Assembly (NCBI GenBank): GCA_003158475.1
Contig: PMJR01000060.1
Location: forward strand, 1-37,380
Reading direction: 5' to 3'
Source: Ignavibacteriota bacterium
GTDB lineage: Bacteria; Bacteroidota; Ignavibacteria; UBA10030; UBA6906
Length of the DNA stretch: 37,380 bases
Below the pieces are notes generated by a model. That model was given only the letters and a program-made list of their open reading frames with translations, had not been told where the DNA came from and ran no database searches. A program made the translations under genes and the position numbers. Positions 1 to 7,690 of the stretch are shown in pieces (the stretch's first letter is position 1; each line of letters starts with the position of its first letter).

Positions 1-1
1 C

Positions 2-1270
2 GATGTCAATCTGATCGTGGTGACGGACGGAGAGCGGATACTCGGCCTCGGGGATCTCGGGTCGGATGGGATGGGGATTCCCGTGGGCAAGATCAATCTC
101 TATGTGGCTGCCGGGGGGCTCCATCCCGCCTGCTGTCTCCCGGTCTGCCTTGACGTCGGCACGAACAATGAGCGGCTCCTTTCTGATCCCCTGTATCTGG
201 GATACCGGGGGAAGAGGCTCGAGGGGGGAGAATATGACGAGTTTATCGAGCGGTTTGTCCTGGGAGTGACCCGAAGTTACCCCCACGCCCTTCTCCAGTG
301 GGAGGACTTTGCGAAGCACAAGGCGTTCATGCTCCTGGAAAGGTACCGGGAGAGGATCCTCTCCTTCAACGACGACATACAGGGGACGGGGTCCGTCGCC
401 CTGGCGGCTCTCATGACGGCGATGAGGATCAAACGGCAGCGCTTCCGGGATCAGCGGTTTGTCATTGCCGGCCTGGGACAGGCGGGCGTGGGGATCGCTT
501 CCAACATCCGCGCAATGCTTCTCGAGGAAGGAGCCCCGGAGGAGGAAGCGAGAAGCCGGCTGTTCGCATTCGACGTTCCCGGCCTCCTCACCGACGACAT
601 GCCCCGCCTGACCCCGGTCCAGGAGCCTTTTGCGCAGAGAAGATCCCTCCTCGCCGGCTGGGAGCTCGAGAACCCCGGGGCCATCACGCTCATGGACGTC
701 GTCCGGAATGCCAGGGCGACGGTTCTCATCGGTGTGACCGCCGCGAACGGGCTCTTTAGCCCTTCGTTGCTCGCTCAGATGGCCGCGAACGACGAACGGC
801 CGGTGGTCTTCGCACTCTCCAATCCGACATCGAAATCGGAGTGCACGCCCGAAGAGGTGGCCCGGGCGACCGGAGGGAGGGGGTTGGTTGCCACGGGATC
901 TCCTTTCGCCCCGTTCGAGTATGAAGGGAAGCCTCAGGTGATCTCCCAGTGTAACAACATGTTCATTTTCCCCGGGGTGGGTCTGGGGGCATTGGTGAGC
1001 AGGACGCCCAGGATAACGACGAAGATGTTTCTCAGGGCGACCAGGGCTATCAGCGGCCTTGTGTCGGATGATCAATGCAGAGCGAACAAACTCCTCCCCG
1101 ACCTGGCCGATATCAGATCCGTTTCAGCGAGTGTTGCGAAAGCGGTGGCGATCGAGGCCCGTGACTCCGGCCTCGGCCGCCTTCTTGAGGATGACAAGTT
1201 CGACGGGCTCATCAGCAGGGCACAGTGGAAGCCGCACTACGCGGCATTCAGGCCGGCGAACGGCGAGTGA
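2..1270 (+). CDS. maeA: NAD-type malic enzyme (oxaloacetate-decarboxylating), 5'-truncated
   Basis: Oxidatively decarboxylates malate to pyruvate with NAD(P)+ in the cytosol, linking the TCA cycle to pyruvate. The frame is open from base 2 with no start in the window, so about 423 C-terminal residues are seen of a family that usually has about 540-580. Visible family signatures are the tyrosine/aspartate-region motif GDLGSDGMGIPVGK near the start, FNDDIQGTGSV (metal and malate region), the Rossmann dinucleotide motif GLGQAGVGIAS, and ALSNPTSKSEC toward the C-terminus. The long bacterial MaeA/SfcA type is indicated rather than the short MaeB type, because the FNDDIQGTG block is of the eukaryote-like large form. 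The 3' end overlaps the convergent xylulokinase gene by 23 bp. Its tie to the sugar genes is positional only; it may be unrelated housekeeping. Confidence 0.95.
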   Translation, partial: DVNLIVVTDGERILGLGDLGSDGMGIPVGKINLYVAAGGLHPACCLPVCLDVGTNNERLLSDPLYLGYRGKRLEGGEYDEFIERFVLGVTRSYPHALLQWEDFAKHKAFMLLERYRERILSFNDDIQGTGSVALAALMTAMRIKRQRFRDQRFVIAGLGQAGVGIASNIRAMLLEEGAPEEEARSRLFAFDVPGLLTDDMPRLTPVQEPFAQRRSLLAGWELENPGAITLMDVVRNARATVLIGVTAANGLFSPSLLAQMAANDERPVVFALSNPTSKSECTPEEVARATGGRGLVATGSPFAPFEYEGKPQVISQCNNMFIFPGVGLGALVSRTPRITTKMFLRATRAISGLVSDDQCRANKLLPDLADIRSVSASVAKAVAIEARDSGLGRLLEDDKFDGLISRAQWKPHYAAFRPANGE

Positions 1271-2777
1271 ACCCTTTGTTCTCTCCTGTCGTGCTCAGCC
1301 TCCGCTGGAGCGCCTCTTTCCATCGTTCATAGTGATCGAGACACTCGGCGTTTCGTGCGGGGTCCGGGTCTATCGTTTCCGTCCGTGCGAGGCCTTTGAA
1401 CGCATCCGCGGGGGATGAGTAGAATCCGGCCCCGAGCGCTGCTCCACGGGCCGCACCCTGTGCGCCGTCTGTGTTGTAGAGTTCGATCGCGACGTCCGCC
1501 GTATTTGCCAGCGTTTCGCAGAAGACCCGGCTCCGGAACATGTTCGCGCTCCCGGCGCGGATGACCTGCGGGAGCATGCCGAATTCCGTCATGATGTCCA
1601 TCCCGTATTTGAACGACCAGGCGACCCCTTCCTGGACCGCGCGGATCAGGTGCGCGTCCGAATGGACCGTGAAGACGGCGCCTGAAATGTCCGCGCCGAT
1701 GTCCCGGTCGCCAAACATCCGCTCGGCGCCGTTGCCGAAGGGGAGGAGTATGAGTCCGCCGGAGCCTGCCGGGGCCTCTGCCGCCAGTGCGTTCAGTTTC
1801 TCGTACGGCGTATCCGCCTTCCCGAGTATCCGGCGCATCCAGCTATATGCGATTCCGCATCCGTTGATGCAGAGAAGAACGCCGATCCGCGTAGCCTTTG
1901 CCGAGTGGTTGACGTGCGCAAACGAGTTCACCCTGGACTCCGGATCGGGAGAAAGCGTTCCGCTCACGGCGTAGACGACCCCCGAAGTGCCGGCGGTGGC
2001 GGCAACCTCTCCCGGTTCCAGGACATTCAGCGAAAGGGCATTGTTCGGCTGGTCACCCGCGCGGTACGTCACGGGGATCCCCGCGCGGAGGTTGAGCTCG
2101 TCCGCGGCTTTCCGCACGAGAGTCCCCTGATCTCCGAATGTCGGAACAGTCTCCGGGATGAGCGAGGGGGGGATCCCGTAGTCATCGAGAAGAAAACCGG
2201 CCAGGGCGTTCGCTCTGAAATCCCAGACCATTTCCTCGGAAAGCCCGGGGACCGTCGTGGAGATCCGGTCGGTCAATCGCATGGCGATGTAGTCACCGGG
2301 GAGGAAATACTTGTGTATCCCCGCGAAGAGGGCGGGTTCATGTTCCCTCACCCAGCGGAGTTTGGAGGCTGTGAAATTGCCGGGGGAGTTCAGGAGTGAA
2401 TTGAGGCACCTCCCGTGGCCGAGCCTGTCGAACGCGTCTCTCCCGATGCCGGTTGCCCGGCTGTCGCACCAGATGATCGATGGGCGGAGGACGTTCCCCC
2501 CCTTTCCCACGACGACAAGGCCGTGCATCTGGTACGAGATCCCGATTGCGCCTATCCGGTCCGGGAGGCCGGGCGCGGCACCGAGGATTTCGCGTGTCGC
2601 CTCCTTCAGATTTTCCCACCACATCGCGGGATCCTGCTCGGCCCAGCCGGGCTGTCGTGCGAGTATGGGCATCTCCTGTTTCGGGGAGTATGCGCCTGCG
2701 AGCGTGGTCCCTTTTTCGGCGTCGAAGAGGACCGCCTTGACGGATGAACTTCCGATGTCGTAGCCGATCGTGAGCAT
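1248..2777 (-). CDS. xylB: Xylulokinase (FGGY family)
   Basis: Phosphorylates D-xylulose to xylulose-5-phosphate for the pentose phosphate pathway. The 509-residue length matches the family. The N-terminal FGGY nucleotide-binding motif GYDIGSSSVKAVLFD carries the conserved Asp7. The substrate-loop motif SYQMHGLVV is the xylulokinase form (MHG), GDQPNNALSLN holds the likely catalytic Asp, and the C-terminal ATP-binding half has RAGSANMFRSRVF and GAARGAALGAG. The ATG at 2777 begins directly before the DIG motif, so the start is secure. It diverges from the GH36 gene across a 107-bp gap and overlaps malic enzyme tail to tail. Xylose isomerase is not in the window. The nearby GH31 alpha-xylosidase candidates would supply xylose. 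Related FGGY kinases for other ketoses remain possible, but the MHG motif argues for xylulose. Confidence 0.9.
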   Translation of the reverse strand: MLTIGYDIGSSSVKAVLFDAEKGTTLAGAYSPKQEMPILARQPGWAEQDPAMWWENLKEATREILGAAPGLPDRIGAIGISYQMHGLVVVGKGGNVLRPSIIWCDSRATGIGRDAFDRLGHGRCLNSLLNSPGNFTASKLRWVREHEPALFAGIHKYFLPGDYIAMRLTDRISTTVPGLSEEMVWDFRANALAGFLLDDYGIPPSLIPETVPTFGDQGTLVRKAADELNLRAGIPVTYRAGDQPNNALSLNVLEPGEVAATAGTSGVVYAVSGTLSPDPESRVNSFAHVNHSAKATRIGVLLCINGCGIAYSWMRRILGKADTPYEKLNALAAEAPAGSGGLILLPFGNGAERMFGDRDIGADISGAVFTVHSDAHLIRAVQEGVAWSFKYGMDIMTEFGMLPQVIRAGSANMFRSRVFCETLANTADVAIELYNTDGAQGAARGAALGAGFYSSPADAFKGLARTETIDPDPARNAECLDHYERWKEALQRRLSTTGENKGFTRRSPA

Positions 2778-2815
2778 TGTGATTGCATGAAATTTGTGAA
2801 CGGGATAGTAATATA

Positions 2816-2832
2816 CGAAGAAATTCTCTTCG
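2816..2832. promoter_or_regulatory. Inverted repeat in the xylB/GH36 divergent intergenic region
   Basis: A perfect 6-bp inverted repeat, CGAAGA-AATTC-TCTTCG, lies midway in the 107-bp gap between the divergent xylB and GH36 starts. The position suits an operator serving both genes. The ten bases TATACGAAGA at 2812-2821 recur exactly at 18799-18808, in front of the epimerase/GH5 pair. No convincing -33/-7 promoter pair was found here. A function as operator is inference. Confidence 0.35.
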
Positions 2833-2884
2833 CATCCCGCGCATTGCTAATGTCAATCTTTTTGCACACATTTTTCGATTCCCT

Positions 2885-5110
2885 ATGACCCATCCCCTCT
2901 TAACGATTCTCCTGTTGCTGGTTTCCACACACCTTCTCACGGCCGGGCAACATTCCCGGGTTTCTCCTCCCGCCGTCAGACTGAACGGCAGCGCACTTGA
3001 TGTCAGTTTCGGAGGTGCCACCAGACTGGTCGGGGGCGGACCCCTCTTTCAGACCGGCACTCCGCCGTTCGCCCGGGTCATGGAGAAGAGGGGCGGGTTT
3101 TCGTTCCAGGCCGGCGACGTGCGGATTGACGTCACCGTGAAACCCGACAGCGGGGAGGGTGTCATCTCGTTCCTTGTTTCTTCCGCCGGGGCTCCGGCGC
3201 GCGCGGCGGACGAGTACATCGGTCTCTTTTTCCGGGGGATCCCGGGGTTTGTCCGGGGAGTGTCGCTCTGGCGCTACGGCCCGTGGAACAGCTGGTCGAA
3301 GCCTGTCCGGGTTGAGAACCCCGGTGATCTTCATGAGAACGACGTGCAGTTCTTCTACTGGCAGTATGAGGACGGCCTCTACGGCGCCGCGATGCCCCTC
3401 TCGGGGAGCGGGCACCGCTCGACGCTCGGGCAGGATCACGGTCGATTCGGTTCGAAATCTGTCAGCTATTTCGACGCGCAGACGGGGGAGGATATCCCCC
3501 TGATGACGGTAGGATTCGGGGAGGATCCCTACGCGCTCTTCGAGTCTCTCTGGGCTGCCGGCATGCGGGAGATGGGGCATCCCGAGAACCTGCGGAGGAA
3601 CAAGACATTCCCCCCGATATTCGAGCACATCGGCTGGTGCACGTGGAACAGCTCCTCGTTGGGGAGGAACCTGAATGAGGGCCTGTTGATCGGGGCCGCA
3701 AAGTACTTCCGTGACGCGCAATTCCCTGTCGGCTGGTTCCTCGTGGACGACGGCTGGTTCGACCAGACAGGCAGCAAACTGAATTCGATCCGTCCCGACG
3801 CGAAGAAATTTCCCCACGGATTCCGCGGGATCATCCGGAGGCTCAAGCAGGAGTATCACCTGAAAGACGTCGGCGTCTGGCACGCCCTGAACGGGTACTG
3901 GCAGGGGATCAATCCAGGATCGGCGCTGGGGAAAAGGTACGGGACCGACCTGATCGTCTACAGGGAACCCGCCGGTCCGGATGGGGACACGACCGCATGG
4001 AGGACTTGCTCGTTCATTTCTCCGGCGGGAGATGCGGCGGCGAAATTCTACGGCGAGTTTCACCGCTTCATGAGCGACGAAGGGTTCACGTTCGTGAAGG
4101 TCGATAATCAGCTTGTCGTGGAGCGGATGGCTGCGGGGAATTTTCCGATCTGGGACGGGGCCGCCCGCTATCACGCGGCGCTGAACGGCTCTGTGGCGCG
4201 GTGGTTCAACAACGCGATGATCAATTGCATGGACATGACGCCTGATGCGTGGGGGAATTTCGGGACGACGGCGGTGGCCCGCACATCCGAGGATTATTTC
4301 CCGTATGAAAAAGGGGAAACATACAACCTGCAGAGGGGAAACGCGGCCGCCCATGTCCTTCAGGCGACATACAATTCATTGTATTTCTCACAGATGGTCT
4401 TTCCTGATTTCGATCAATTCCAGTCGCACAATCCCAATGCGGTGTTCCACGCCATTGCACGCGCGATAAACAACGGGCCGATCTATATTACCGACAATAT
4501 CGGCGAGGGGAATTTCGACGTTCTCAGGCCGCTCGTGTACGCGGACGGAACGATCATCCGATCGGATGAACCTCTCCTTCCCGTGCGGGATTGCCTCTTC
4601 CAGGTGCAGGACCCGAAGCCTTTCAAGGCGTTCTCCCGCGCGGGGATCTCAGGGCTTCTCGGAATATGGAACTGTGCCGACGCGGACACGGTGGAGGGAA
4701 GTTTTCGCGTTTCTGACGTTTACGGGATGCAGGGGGACGCGTTTGCAGTCATCGAGCGGTCGGGCGGGGGCGTCCGGTACGCGGGGCGCGACGACGAGAT
4801 TCCTGTCTCTCTCGGAAGGCTCGGATGCCGGTTGTTCTACATCATACCGCTGGTCGACGGCATGGGCGCGGTCGGCCTGATCGAGAAGTACAACGCGCCT
4901 GCGACGCTCCTCCGTTCCTCCGTGCATGACGGCCAGATCAGCGCTCTCCTCTACGAACGGGGAAAATTCGCCGCGGTGGGCCCGCGGCCGCCCGTTCGGG
5001 TGACTGCGGAGGGGACGGATGTCCCGTTTACCTACAGCGGCGGGCTCATCATCGCACAGATTCCCCAGGGTGGGGAAACCGGGAATGTCCATGTCACAAT
5101 CACATTCTGA
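2885..5110 (+). CDS. Secreted GH36 / raffinose-synthase (Sip1)-like glycosidase
   Basis: A 741-residue protein of the GH36 raffinose-synthase/seed-imbibition (Sip1) group, whose members act on alpha-galactosides such as raffinose-family sugars or galactomannan side chains. An upstream in-frame ATG exists at 2783, but the ATG at 2885 is chosen because it opens directly into a signal peptide (MTHPLLTILLLLVSTHLLTA). The catalytic barrel starts near residue 245 with EHIGWCTWNSSS. DDGWFD (Asp288-Asp289) and the K-x-D motif VKVDNQ give the probable nucleophile Asp407, and RTSEDYFP gives the probable acid/base at Asp470. It probably acts in the periplasm or outside the cell. It stands alone between xylB and the ara operon. 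Plant raffinose synthases transfer galactosyl groups; bacterial secreted relatives are mostly unstudied, so alpha-galactosidase activity is an inference from family and neighbourhood. Confidence 0.82.
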   Translation: MTHPLLTILLLLVSTHLLTAGQHSRVSPPAVRLNGSALDVSFGGATRLVGGGPLFQTGTPPFARVMEKRGGFSFQAGDVRIDVTVKPDSGEGVISFLVSSAGAPARAADEYIGLFFRGIPGFVRGVSLWRYGPWNSWSKPVRVENPGDLHENDVQFFYWQYEDGLYGAAMPLSGSGHRSTLGQDHGRFGSKSVSYFDAQTGEDIPLMTVGFGEDPYALFESLWAAGMREMGHPENLRRNKTFPPIFEHIGWCTWNSSSLGRNLNEGLLIGAAKYFRDAQFPVGWFLVDDGWFDQTGSKLNSIRPDAKKFPHGFRGIIRRLKQEYHLKDVGVWHALNGYWQGINPGSALGKRYGTDLIVYREPAGPDGDTTAWRTCSFISPAGDAAAKFYGEFHRFMSDEGFTFVKVDNQLVVERMAAGNFPIWDGAARYHAALNGSVARWFNNAMINCMDMTPDAWGNFGTTAVARTSEDYFPYEKGETYNLQRGNAAAHVLQATYNSLYFSQMVFPDFDQFQSHNPNAVFHAIARAINNGPIYITDNIGEGNFDVLRPLVYADGTIIRSDEPLLPVRDCLFQVQDPKPFKAFSRAGISGLLGIWNCADADTVEGSFRVSDVYGMQGDAFAVIERSGGGVRYAGRDDEIPVSLGRLGCRLFYIIPLVDGMGAVGLIEKYNAPATLLRSSVHDGQISALLYERGKFAAVGPRPPVRVTAEGTDVPFTYSGGLIIAQIPQGGETGNVHVTITF

Positions 5111-5273
5111 GCCGGTAGTACCGCCGCTTCTCGAAGCACGATCCCTGTCAACATCGTTCGGGCCTCCGCGCTCAGGAACGCCGGCATCATAACTGTCCCC
5201 AACACGATCGACACCGTGACGCCTGTCGTCACGGAGCCTCATGTGAAGGCCTTCCAGAAGGAGAGAAAAAGCC
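5111..5273 (+). pseudogene. Possible coding remnant between GH36 and araB
   Basis: The 163-bp gap keeps reading in the same frame as the GH36 gene after its TGA at 5108-5110, for more than 60 codons. The predicted peptide looks protein-like (for example NAGIITVPNTIDTVTPVVTE), and most third codon positions are G or C, as in the real genes here. There is no start codon in the first part and no matching upstream half. I do not recognise the family. It may be the tail of a lost gene, a degraded C-terminal extension of GH36, or chance. The last 20 bases hold the araB ribosome binding site (AGAAGGAGAG, about 9 bases before the ATG). Confidence 0.3.
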
Positions 5274-6968
5274 ATGAAAGGAGAGGCATGTGTCTGCGGA
5301 GTGGATTTCGGCACCGATTCGGTCCGAAGCGTCATCATCGATGCCGCTGACGGATCAGAGGTCTCCGGTGCCGTCGCCCCTTACCCGCGGTGGTCGAAGG
5401 GACTCTTCTGCGACGCTTCACTCAACCAGTTCCGGCAGCATCCTCTCGACTACATCGAGGCGTTTGAATCCTCGATGCGGGACGCAATCGCGCACGCCCC
5501 CCGGGGGACCGCATCCCGCATAAGGGCGATTTCCGTGGACACGACGGGATCGACGCCCGTGGCGGTCGACCGTACGGGAGCCCCCCTTTCGCTCCTGAAG
5601 GAGTTCGATGCCAACCCGAATGCGATGTTTGTTCTCTGGAAGGACCACACCGCGGTCCGTGAAGCCGGGGAGATCAACATCCTTGCGCACACGTGGGGAG
5701 GGACGGATTTCACGATGTTCGAAGGGGGGGTCTATTCCTCCGAATGGTTCTGGGCGAAGATCCTCCACGTGCTCCGCGCGGACGCGGCCGTCCGCTCCGC
5801 CGCATTCAGCTGGGCGGAACACTGCGACTGGTTCACCGCGTGCCTCACCGGCGTGTCGGACGCGCGTCAGATAAAGAGGAGCCGCTGTGCGGCCGGCCAC
5901 AAGGCGATGTGGCACGAATCGTTCGGGGGGCTCCCGTCAGAGGAATTCCTCGTCAGGCTCGACCCCCTTCTGGCCGGGATCCGGGACTGCCTCTACACCG
6001 TCACGGAAACGAGCGATTTGCCGGCCGGATTCCTCTCCCCCGAATGGTCCTCCCGGCTCGGGCTCCCCGCGACCGTTCGCGTCGGTATCGGCGCTTTCGA
6101 TGCCCACATGGGGGCGGTGGGTGGCGGGATCACTCCCTACACGATGACAAAGATCATGGGGACGTCAACCTGTGACGTGATCGTTGCGCCGATGGACGAG
6201 ATGGGAGGGAAGCTCGTGCGGGGGATATGCGGCCAGGTGGACGGGTCCGTGATACCGGGGATGCTTGGGATGGAGGCGGGGCAGTCCGCATTCGGTGACA
6301 TCTACGCCTGGTTTAAATCCGTGCTGATGTGGCCCGTGGAAAACGTCATAGGCACAAGCATGCTCGTGGATGAGTCCGCGAGGGCGCGTATGGTGGAAGA
6401 GGCGTCGGACCGCCTCATCGAAGAATTGTCCGGATACGCGGAGCTGGTCCCTGTTGATGAAACGGGCGTGCTGGCGGTCGACTGGATGAACGGTAGGAGG
6501 ACCCCCGATGCCAACCAGCTCCTGAAGGGAGCCGTGACGGGCCTCAGCCTCGGCACCGACGCACCGAGGATATTCCGCGCGCTTGTGGAAGCAACGGCAT
6601 TCGGCGCGAAGGCGATCGCGGACAGATTCCGCCGGGAAGGTGTGCCGATCAACGGCGTGATAGCGCTCGGGGGCGTGGCGAAGAAGTCCCCGTTCATTAT
6701 GCAGATTGTGTCTGATGTCATGAACGTCCCCATCCGCGTCCCCCGTGCCGAGCAGACCTGCGCGCTCGGCGCCGCGATGTTCGCCGCAGTCGTCGCCGGC
6801 CTCTACCCGACGCTCGGCGACTCCATGAAGGCGATGGAGAGCGGATGGGAGCGTCAATACACCCCCCGTGCGGAATACGCGCGGGTGTATGCCGGCCTCT
6901 ACGAACGGTACTGTTCGCTTGCCAGGTTCGTGGAGGACGAAACGATGGCACCGCGGAGGACACAATGA
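5274..6968 (+). CDS. araB: Ribulokinase (FGGY family)
   Basis: Phosphorylates L-ribulose to L-ribulose-5-phosphate in L-arabinose catabolism. At 564 residues it matches E. coli-type AraB. The N-terminal motif CGVDFGTDSVRSVIID is the ribulokinase version of the FGGY phosphate loop. AISVDTTGSTPVAVD and WKDHTAVREA are ribulokinase-specific substrate-domain blocks. IGAFDAHMGAVGGG carries the likely catalytic Asp, and GGVAKKSPFIMQI lies in the C-terminal ATPase half. The ATG at 5274 has a good Shine-Dalgarno (AAGGAGAG). It is the first gene of a coupled operon: its stop overlaps the araD start by four bases (ATGA). AraB enzymes are known to accept several ribuloses and some pentitols, which matters given the polyol-type dehydrogenase three genes downstream. 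Confidence 0.94.
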   Translation: MKGEACVCGVDFGTDSVRSVIIDAADGSEVSGAVAPYPRWSKGLFCDASLNQFRQHPLDYIEAFESSMRDAIAHAPRGTASRIRAISVDTTGSTPVAVDRTGAPLSLLKEFDANPNAMFVLWKDHTAVREAGEINILAHTWGGTDFTMFEGGVYSSEWFWAKILHVLRADAAVRSAAFSWAEHCDWFTACLTGVSDARQIKRSRCAAGHKAMWHESFGGLPSEEFLVRLDPLLAGIRDCLYTVTETSDLPAGFLSPEWSSRLGLPATVRVGIGAFDAHMGAVGGGITPYTMTKIMGTSTCDVIVAPMDEMGGKLVRGICGQVDGSVIPGMLGMEAGQSAFGDIYAWFKSVLMWPVENVIGTSMLVDESARARMVEEASDRLIEELSGYAELVPVDETGVLAVDWMNGRRTPDANQLLKGAVTGLSLGTDAPRIFRALVEATAFGAKAIADRFRREGVPINGVIALGGVAKKSPFIMQIVSDVMNVPIRVPRAEQTCALGAAMFAAVVAGLYPTLGDSMKAMESGWERQYTPRAEYARVYAGLYERYCSLARFVEDETMAPRRTQ

Positions 6969-7690
6969 ACGGGTACCGGGAGCTGAGGGAGATCGCCTGG
7001 CGGTGCAACATGGAGCTGCCGAGGCGGGGGCTTGCACTTCACACGTTCGGCAACGCGAGCGCCGTGGACCGGGAGCGCGGCGTCATTGCCATCAAACCGA
7101 GCGGTGTTCCTTATGACGAACTCCGGCCGGACATGATGGTTGTCGTCGCGCTTGACAACAGGGTGGTGGACGGGACGCTCCGCCCATCATCCGACACCAG
7201 GACCCACACGCTCCTCTACCGACGCTTCAGGAGGATCGGCGGGGTTGTCCATACCCATTCTCCCTTCGCGGTGGCATGGGCGCAAGCCGGAAAGCCCGTC
7301 CCGATACTCGGGACCACGCATGCAGACCATCTCCCGACGGACATCCCCTGCACGAAACAGTTGACCGATAGAATGATCAGGGGGGACTACGAAGAAGAGA
7401 CAGGGAACATGATCGTGAGCACGTTTGCCCGGAAATCGTACGAGGAGGTGCCCATGGTCCTCGTCGCCGGTCACGGCCCGTTTGCGTGGGGTACGACGCC
7501 CGAAAAGGCGGTGTATCACAGCCTCATGCTCGAAGAACTCTCTAAAATCGCATACCTGACGCTTCAGATCAACCCGCGGGCCCCGCGGCTCAGGCGATCG
7601 TTGATCGAAAAACACCACCAGCGCAAGCACGGACCGGATTCCTACTACGGACAAACGGGTTCCGGGCCGAAGAAAGGAGAAAAAGAATGA
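6965..7690 (+). CDS. araD: L-ribulose-5-phosphate 4-epimerase (class II aldolase family)
   Basis: Converts L-ribulose-5-phosphate to D-xylulose-5-phosphate, joining arabinose to the pentose phosphate pathway. The length is 241 residues against about 231 for E. coli AraD. The start chosen is the ATG at 6965 inside the ATGA overlap with araB; an upstream in-frame start at 6845 would lie deep within araB. LHTFGNASAVD and IKPSGVPYDEL are the phosphate- and substrate-loop motifs, and RPSSDTRTH with GGVVHTHSPFAVAWA gives the zinc ligands (His-x-His). LVAGHGPFAWG carries the third histidine. It is translationally coupled to both neighbours, with ATGA overlaps at each end. The C-terminal tail is basic and ends in a short Lys/Glu-rich stretch that is probably unstructured. 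Confidence 0.93.
   Translation: MNGYRELREIAWRCNMELPRRGLALHTFGNASAVDRERGVIAIKPSGVPYDELRPDMMVVVALDNRVVDGTLRPSSDTRTHTLLYRRFRRIGGVVHTHSPFAVAWAQAGKPVPILGTTHADHLPTDIPCTKQLTDRMIRGDYEEETGNMIVSTFARKSYEEVPMVLVAGHGPFAWGTTPEKAVYHSLMLEELSKIAYLTLQINPRAPRLRRSLIEKHHQRKHGPDSYYGQTGSGPKKGEKE

Noticed and set aside
2900-4354. 484-codon open frame on the minus strand
   Set aside because: It is antisense to the GH36 gene, has Arg/Pro-rich composition and no recognisable domain.
5032-5232. Short minus-strand frame spanning the GH36 3' end and the gap before araB
   Set aside because: Its second half lies antisense inside GH36, there is no ribosome binding site or domain, and the plus-strand reading of the gap looks more protein-like.
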